A DNA stretch of 10,443 bases from an uncultured Chlorobiota bacterium (lineage in GTDB: Bacteria; Bacteroidota; Bacteroidia; Bacteroidales; JAADGE01): assembly GCA_947311125.1 (NCBI GenBank), contig CAMZKI010000298.1, forward strand, positions 1-10,443, given 5' to 3'. Made by a program: the position numbers and the translations under genes. Below the pieces are notes generated by a model, which was not told the origin of the DNA, searched no databases, and saw only the letters and a program-made list of their open reading frames with translations. Positions 6,674 through 10,443 of this stretch are shown here, piece after piece (within the stretch, counting starts at the first letter, position 1; each line of letters starts with the position of its first letter).

Positions 6674-8092
6674 ATGAAAAAATATTTTAATTTCTTGAAA
6701 AACAAATACTTCAAAGTTATTTTTTGGTCTGTAATTTATTTACTGTTTGTGATTTGGATAGGAAGCTGGTGGCTTTTGCTCGGCCTGCCGATTATTTTTG
6801 ACTATTATATTTCAAAAAAAGTAAATTGGACTTTCTGGAAAAAAAGAGACTTAGAAGAAAAAAGCAAACTGATAGAATGGGTTGATGCCCTGGTATTTGC
6901 TGTTATTGCTGCAACAATCATCAGAAGTTTCTTTATCGAAGCATATATGATACCCACTTCCTCGCTCGAAAAATCTTTGCTGGTAGGAGACTACCTTTTT
7001 GTAAGTAAAGTGAGTTACGGTCCGAGGATGCCTATGACTCCGCTTGCCATTCCGTTTACGCATACTTTTCAGGGCAGCACTTTTAAACCGTATTCCGAAT
7101 TAATAAAAGCACCTTATAAAAGATTAAAAGGCTTCGGCAACGTGCAAAGGAACGACATTGTAGTTTTCAACTTTCCCGAAGGCGATACCGTTGCTCTTGA
7201 ACGTTCCGCTGAAAGTTATTATAAAATTGTCAGAAATTATGCTTGGCAACTTAAACAATCCGACATTCAATCCGGCAAACAACCGAAAGATAAAAATTAC
7301 TATTTATCAAATGCACGAAATCTGGTAAAGAGAAACTACACGATAGTTACACGCCCTATAGATAAAGAAGACAACTATGTTAAGAGATGTGTGGCTGTTG
7401 CAGGTGATACTTTTGAGATAAGAAAAAGTTACATATATATAAACGGTAAAAAAGGTAAAATATTCAAATATGAAGAGCATAACTATCATATCAAAATGAA
7501 ACCGGGAAAATCGCTTAACCCGAAAACTTTATTTGATATGGGAATAAGTAAAGAAGACTTTAATTATTCAAGACAATATCCGGTTGAGGGCTATGTTTTA
7601 CCGCTTACAGACGAATATGTTAATAAAATAAAGAAATTTAAGAGTGTTGAGTCAATTACCAAAATAGTAGAAGATTCCGGAGTTTACAATCCTGACATTA
7701 TACCGCATGACCCGCGTTACAAATGGAATAATGATAATCTTGGCCCGCTTTGGGTTCCCGAAGAAGATAAAACAATTAAAATTGATACATTTAACCTTCC
7801 GCTTTACAGAAGAGTAATTGAAGTGTATGAAAACAATGATTTAAAAGTTAAAAGCGGAAAAATATTTATTAACGGGCAAGAAACCGATAAATATACTTTC
7901 AAAATGAACTATTACCTTATGATGGGTGATAACAGAAGTAACTCCGCCGACTCGAGATACTGGGGTTTTGTTCCCGAAAATCACATTGTCGGCAAGCCCA
8001 TATTTATATGGATGTCGATGGATAAAGACAAAACGATTTTTACCGGCAAAATTAGATGGAACAGGCTGCTTAAGTCGGCTAATGTCCAATAA
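6674..8092 (+). CDS. lepB: Signal peptidase I, large Bacteroidetes form
   Basis: Inner-membrane serine protease (S26) that removes signal peptides from exported proteins on the periplasmic side. The catalytic Ser97 lies in MIPTSSLEKSLLVGD, with Leu98 replacing the usual Met, and the general-base Lys237 in YVKRCVAVAGD. The C-terminal box is GDNRSNSADSRYWG (418-431). Membrane segments: residues 14-46, hydrophobic and Trp-rich and possibly two short helices, and about 71-90 just before the active Ser. At 472 residues it is far longer than E. coli LepB (324). The extra length lies in a charged insertion at about 171-230, between the RNDIVVFNFP box and Lys237, and in a large one at about 260-410 before the last box. 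It starts 44 bases after dapB. A hairpin terminator follows 20 bases after its stop. Confidence 0.95.
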   Translation: MKKYFNFLKNKYFKVIFWSVIYLLFVIWIGSWWLLLGLPIIFDYYISKKVNWTFWKKRDLEEKSKLIEWVDALVFAVIAATIIRSFFIEAYMIPTSSLEKSLLVGDYLFVSKVSYGPRMPMTPLAIPFTHTFQGSTFKPYSELIKAPYKRLKGFGNVQRNDIVVFNFPEGDTVALERSAESYYKIVRNYAWQLKQSDIQSGKQPKDKNYYLSNARNLVKRNYTIVTRPIDKEDNYVKRCVAVAGDTFEIRKSYIYINGKKGKIFKYEEHNYHIKMKPGKSLNPKTLFDMGISKEDFNYSRQYPVEGYVLPLTDEYVNKIKKFKSVESITKIVEDSGVYNPDIIPHDPRYKWNNDNLGPLWVPEEDKTIKIDTFNLPLYRRVIEVYENNDLKVKSGKIFINGQETDKYTFKMNYYLMMGDNRSNSADSRYWGFVPENHIVGKPIFIWMSMDKDKTIFTGKIRWNRLLKSANVQ

Positions 8093-8111
8093 ATAACAAT
8101 TGAACAAGAAC

Positions 8112-8143
8112 AAAACAGGCGAGAGTAGAATCTTGCCTGTTTT
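8112..8143. terminator. Bidirectional terminator between convergent lepB and the AlbA_2 gene
   Basis: AAAACAGGC (8112-8120) pairs perfectly with GCCTGTTTT (8135-8143). The stem continues as GAGA/TCTT with one G-T pair, giving about 13 bp around a 6-base loop (8125-8130). The A-rich side becomes a T-run on the minus strand. It sits 20 bases from the lepB stop and 17 from the stop of the opposing gene, so it probably serves both. Confidence 0.75.
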
Positions 8144-8159
8144 ATGTCTGAAAACGGCT

Positions 8160-8789
8160 TTATTTCAACTTATAACAAATTAAATCTCTTGCTATCTCAA
8201 TCTTAATTATATCCAATAATATAAAATCAACTAAAATTTTTTCAGCTTTTTGAAAAGAAATCCCTGCAAGTCTTCTGAATTTTGAAAAAGTTATATAATC
8301 GTATTTTTCAAGATATTTTAATATAAAATTCTCGGCATCTCCGTAATTTATTTTTACTCCCTGCCTGTTTTTTTCTTTTTCCCAAACTTTCAGTAACAAG
8401 CCGTTTGCTAAAAGGTTTTGGTCGTTAACTCTGATAAATGCTTTCATATTTCCTTTTTCATCAGGAGCAGTATGCGGGCGTTTGTTACTTTTTTCAATGA
8501 TAACTTCTAAAATTTGTTTTCCTTCAATAAGGTGTTTTACGGTTTTAAATTCCACTTTGGGTTTTGTATATAATTCAGATGCGGCTTCAATCATATAATA
8601 CTCTTCTTCACTTCTCACACCTGCAATCTTTCCGTTATCTTTTACGCCTATTAATAGTTTCCCTCCGTCGGTATTTGCAAATGCCGAAAGAGAACGAGCA
8701 ATTTTTTTTGAATCGTTTACGGCAAATTTGAAATCCAAATTTTGGTGTTCGCCTTGTTCTATTAGCTTTATAACAGAATGTACTTGCAT
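8160..8789 (-). CDS. Schlafen-type AlbA_2 domain protein with C-terminal winged-helix-like region
   Basis: 209 residues. The N-terminal part (about 1-120) is an AlbA_2 domain (formerly AAA_4; the core shared with Schlafen proteins): E14 with LDFKF (18-22), ARSLSAFANTDGG (31-43), LLIGVKDNGKIAGV (45-58), and a later AFIRVND motif. Bacterial members are predicted nucleic-acid-binding and are often called transcriptional regulators, but the function of this one is unknown. Residues about 147-209 (AENFILKYLEKYDYITFSKFRRLAGIS...) look like a winged-helix domain, which supports a DNA-binding regulator. Its ATG lies 2 bases after the sirtuin stop, suggesting translational coupling. It is the last gene of the minus-strand group. 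No nuclease or helicase domain is attached, unlike many Schlafen-like defence proteins. Confidence 0.8.
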   Translation of the reverse strand: MQVHSVIKLIEQGEHQNLDFKFAVNDSKKIARSLSAFANTDGGKLLIGVKDNGKIAGVRSEEEYYMIEAASELYTKPKVEFKTVKHLIEGKQILEVIIEKSNKRPHTAPDEKGNMKAFIRVNDQNLLANGLLLKVWEKEKNRQGVKINYGDAENFILKYLEKYDYITFSKFRRLAGISFQKAEKILVDFILLDIIKIEIARDLICYKLK

Positions 8790-8791
8790 TT

Positions 8792-9547
8792 TTATTTCTG
8801 AAAAAGTATTTGGCGGAGCAACGTCATAACCTCTCCTGCTTTTCCTTGCAGAAAAACATCAGTAATTTCTTCGGTAAAAGCTGTTCTTTCAGGATTTACT
8901 TCAATAATAACGGTTCCGTTCTGTTTGGCTTTTACGGGAACGGATGCCGCAGGTTGTACAAGTCCTGTTGTTCCTATTAAGAGAAATACATCAGCTTTTT
9001 CTGCTTCTGCAAAAGAATTCAGATAAGCATCTTGCGGTATTCCTTCGCCGAAGAAAATAAAATCGGGTTTTAATAACCCTCCGCAAGCATCACATTTCGG
9101 AGGCAATTTATTTAAGTCAACCTGTTCGGCTTTGTATTTTTTTGCACATTTTGTGCAAATCATCACCTTTGAATTCCCGTGAAATTCATAAACCGTTTTG
9201 CTGCCTGCCTCTTGATGTAAGTTATCAATATTTTGAGTAATTACGGCATTAAGCAAACCCTTCTTTTCCATTTCGGACAAAACATAATGTGCATTGTTAG
9301 GTTCTGCTTTTCCTAAAAAATTATAAAAAATATCTTTTATAACTTCCCACGATTTCTCGGGATTTTCATAAAAATAATTAATCTCAAGAATTGTCGGATC
9401 ATATTTCGACCATAGCCCGTCTTTACCCCTGAAAGGCGGTATCCCGCTCTCAACAGAAATACCGGCTCCCGTAAAAGCAACAGTGTATTTGCTGTTTTTT
9501 AATATTTCGGCGGCTTTTTTTGTGTTAGCTTTTAATAAATTAACCAT
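8792..9547 (-). CDS. cobB: Sir2-family NAD-dependent protein deacylase (CobB-like)
   Basis: Removes acyl groups from protein lysines using NAD+, releasing nicotinamide and O-acyl-ADP-ribose; cytosolic. 251 residues is a normal length for a bacterial single-domain sirtuin. Motifs: GAGISVESGIPPFRG (27-41), QNIDNLHQEAGS (105-116), catalytic His123 in EFHGN, a complete structural zinc site Cys131/Cys134 and Cys152/Cys155, FFGEGIP (165-171), and GTTG (192-195) in the NAD-binding fold. At the place where succinyl/malonyl-preferring sirtuins (SIRT5, E. coli CobB) have a Tyr-x-x-Arg pair, the aligned stretch SWEVIKDI has hydrophobic residues, so simple deacetylase activity seems more likely; this is inference. 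It lies 41 bases after cheR and 2 bases before the AlbA_2 gene. Confidence 0.92.
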   Translation of the reverse strand: MVNLLKANTKKAAEILKNSKYTVAFTGAGISVESGIPPFRGKDGLWSKYDPTILEINYFYENPEKSWEVIKDIFYNFLGKAEPNNAHYVLSEMEKKGLLNAVITQNIDNLHQEAGSKTVYEFHGNSKVMICTKCAKKYKAEQVDLNKLPPKCDACGGLLKPDFIFFGEGIPQDAYLNSFAEAEKADVFLLIGTTGLVQPAASVPVKAKQNGTVIIEVNPERTAFTEEITDVFLQGKAGEVMTLLRQILFQK

Positions 9548-9588
9548 GTTTTGAAAATAATAAGCTGTGTTTTGTATTAACTTATATT

Positions 9589-10413
9589 TTATTTCTTAAT
9601 ATAAATTGTTCCGTGTTTCTCAAATTTGTCTGCAATATCTCCCAAAATCCCTTCATGCTTTCCTATTATCAGTGCTCCGCCTGTAAACAAAGAATTTTCA
9701 AAAAGTTTTATAACTCTGTTTTGCAGATCATGATTAAAATAAATTAAAACATTTCGACAAAAAATCATATTATATTTAACCGCAAAAGGATTTGTCAACT
9801 TAGTTAAATCATGAACTTTATACTGAACCTTATCAAGCAAGAAAGGCTTTACTTTAACCAAATTCCTTGTTCTTGAAATTTTAAAATAATCATTTATATC
9901 GTATTTTGTTTCGGACTTTTCATACGTTTTATTAAAATTCTCTATATACTCATCTATTTCACGATATTTATATTTGCCCGATTTGGCAACTTTTAAAACA
10001 TCCGAATTTATATCAGAAGCGTAAACTTTCGATTTATCATACAATCCGTGCTGTTTCAGCAAAATAAGCATTGTATAAACCTCTTGTCCCGTAGATGCTC
10101 CGGCATGCCAAATATTAATCCGTAATTCATTTTTAAAAGCAGGAAGTATTTTTTTGTCTATAGTATGCCAAATACCGGGATCCCTGAATATCTCGGTAGT
10201 ATTTACTGTTATGTTCTTAACCGCACTTTCAAGAAACTCCGGGCTCTCAGACACTTTTTTAATCAGCCCCGGAATATCTGTTCTGTAATCAACAAGCAAT
10301 TTCTGAACTCTTCGTGTAAACGATTTTATTGAATATTCGCTGAAGTCATAACCGGAATGTTTGGCTATGACATCAATAAAAAGTTGTATTTCCTCAGGCT
10401 TTAATTCTTTCAT
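9589..10413 (-). CDS. cheR: CheR-family protein-glutamate O-methyltransferase
   Basis: Uses S-adenosylmethionine to methylate glutamates of chemoreceptor-type proteins. 274 residues, the usual CheR length. The N-terminal helical domain (about 1-70) is followed by NTTEIFRD (71-78, with conserved Arg77), the SAM-binding loop AGASTGQEVYT (104-114; Ala where many members have Cys, Gln-Glu for Glu-Glu), ASDIN with Asp134 expected to hold the SAM ribose, and MIFCRNVLIYF (216-226). No TPR repeats or tethering domain follow the methyltransferase. No receptor, CheA, CheW or CheB is visible, but its upstream side is cut by the window edge, where partner signalling genes may lie. In Bacteroidetes, CheR homologues often belong to hybrid two-component systems rather than flagellar chemotaxis. 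sir2 follows after 41 bases with no clear terminator. Confidence 0.93.
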   Translation of the reverse strand: MKELKPEEIQLFIDVIAKHSGYDFSEYSIKSFTRRVQKLLVDYRTDIPGLIKKVSESPEFLESAVKNITVNTTEIFRDPGIWHTIDKKILPAFKNELRINIWHAGASTGQEVYTMLILLKQHGLYDKSKVYASDINSDVLKVAKSGKYKYREIDEYIENFNKTYEKSETKYDINDYFKISRTRNLVKVKPFLLDKVQYKVHDLTKLTNPFAVKYNMIFCRNVLIYFNHDLQNRVIKLFENSLFTGGALIIGKHEGILGDIADKFEKHGTIYIKK

Positions 10414-10421
10414 ATAACGAC

Positions 10422-10429
10422 CAAAATTA
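10422..10429 (-). promoter_or_regulatory. Possible -7 promoter element upstream of cheR
   Basis: Read on the minus strand this is TAATTTTG, a match to TAnnTTTG ending 8 bases before the cheR ATG. Transcription would begin almost at the start codon, giving a nearly leaderless mRNA. The -33 region lies outside the window, so support is weak. Confidence 0.25.
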
Positions 10430-10443
10430 ATAAATTCTCTTAA

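Noticed and set aside
8160..9547. A Sir2-containing anti-phage system such as Thoeris or DSR
   Set aside because: The sirtuin has the full deacetylase zinc site and no effector fusion. No TIR, nuclease, helicase or pAgo partner is present, and the surroundings are housekeeping genes.
9548..9588. Possible terminator between cheR and sir2
   Set aside because: Only a 5-bp ATAAG/CTTAT pairing around a 16-base loop and no proper T-run, so read-through is more likely.
1..10443. CRISPR arrays, tRNA or rRNA genes, insertion sequences
   Set aside because: No regularly spaced repeats, cloverleaf or rRNA sequence, or transposase-like protein was seen on either strand. The only long repeat is the terminal inverted one.

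Overview
The window looks like one end of a contig from an AT-rich member of the Bacteroidota (Bacteroidetes). The evidence is: candidate promoters of the TAnnTTTG type; A-rich translation starts with no Shine-Dalgarno sequence on most genes; a very large signal peptidase I directly behind dapB; and the protein sequences themselves. Every gene looks chromosomal and most are housekeeping. No rRNA, tRNA, CRISPR array, insertion sequence or phage gene was seen. The lineage within the phylum cannot be fixed from this sequence alone.

Layout. (1) 1-214: a near-perfect inverted repeat that ends at the window edge and breaks into thrS. It is best read as a fold-back assembly or amplification chimera, so thrS is a 5'-truncated gene whose trustworthy sequence starts near position 80. 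(2) 80-2909, plus strand: thrS, infC, rpmI and rplT, the classic ThrRS-IF3-L35-L20 translation cluster. infC must start at a non-canonical AUC codon (1620) behind a consensus AGGAGG, giving a 184-residue IF3; calling only ATG/GTG/TTG starts would remove its first 48 residues. A strong intrinsic terminator closes the cluster. (3) 3037-8092, plus strand: an exported M16 zinc peptidase, dapB (lysine/diaminopimelate synthesis) and lepB (signal peptidase I). They are tightly spaced, with a possible extra promoter before lepB. (4) A hairpin at 8112-8143 separates two convergent groups and probably terminates both. (5) 8160-10413, minus strand: cheR (MCP methyltransferase family), a Sir2-family NAD-dependent deacylase and a Schlafen-type AlbA_2 protein, apparently co-transcribed in that order; the last two are only 2 bases apart.

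No clearly new biological system is visible. The points most worth a second look are the AUC start with full Shine-Dalgarno on infC (in a phylum where SD use is normally suppressed), the chimeric left end, the sirtuin/AlbA_2 pair, and the structured rpmI-rplT spacer.
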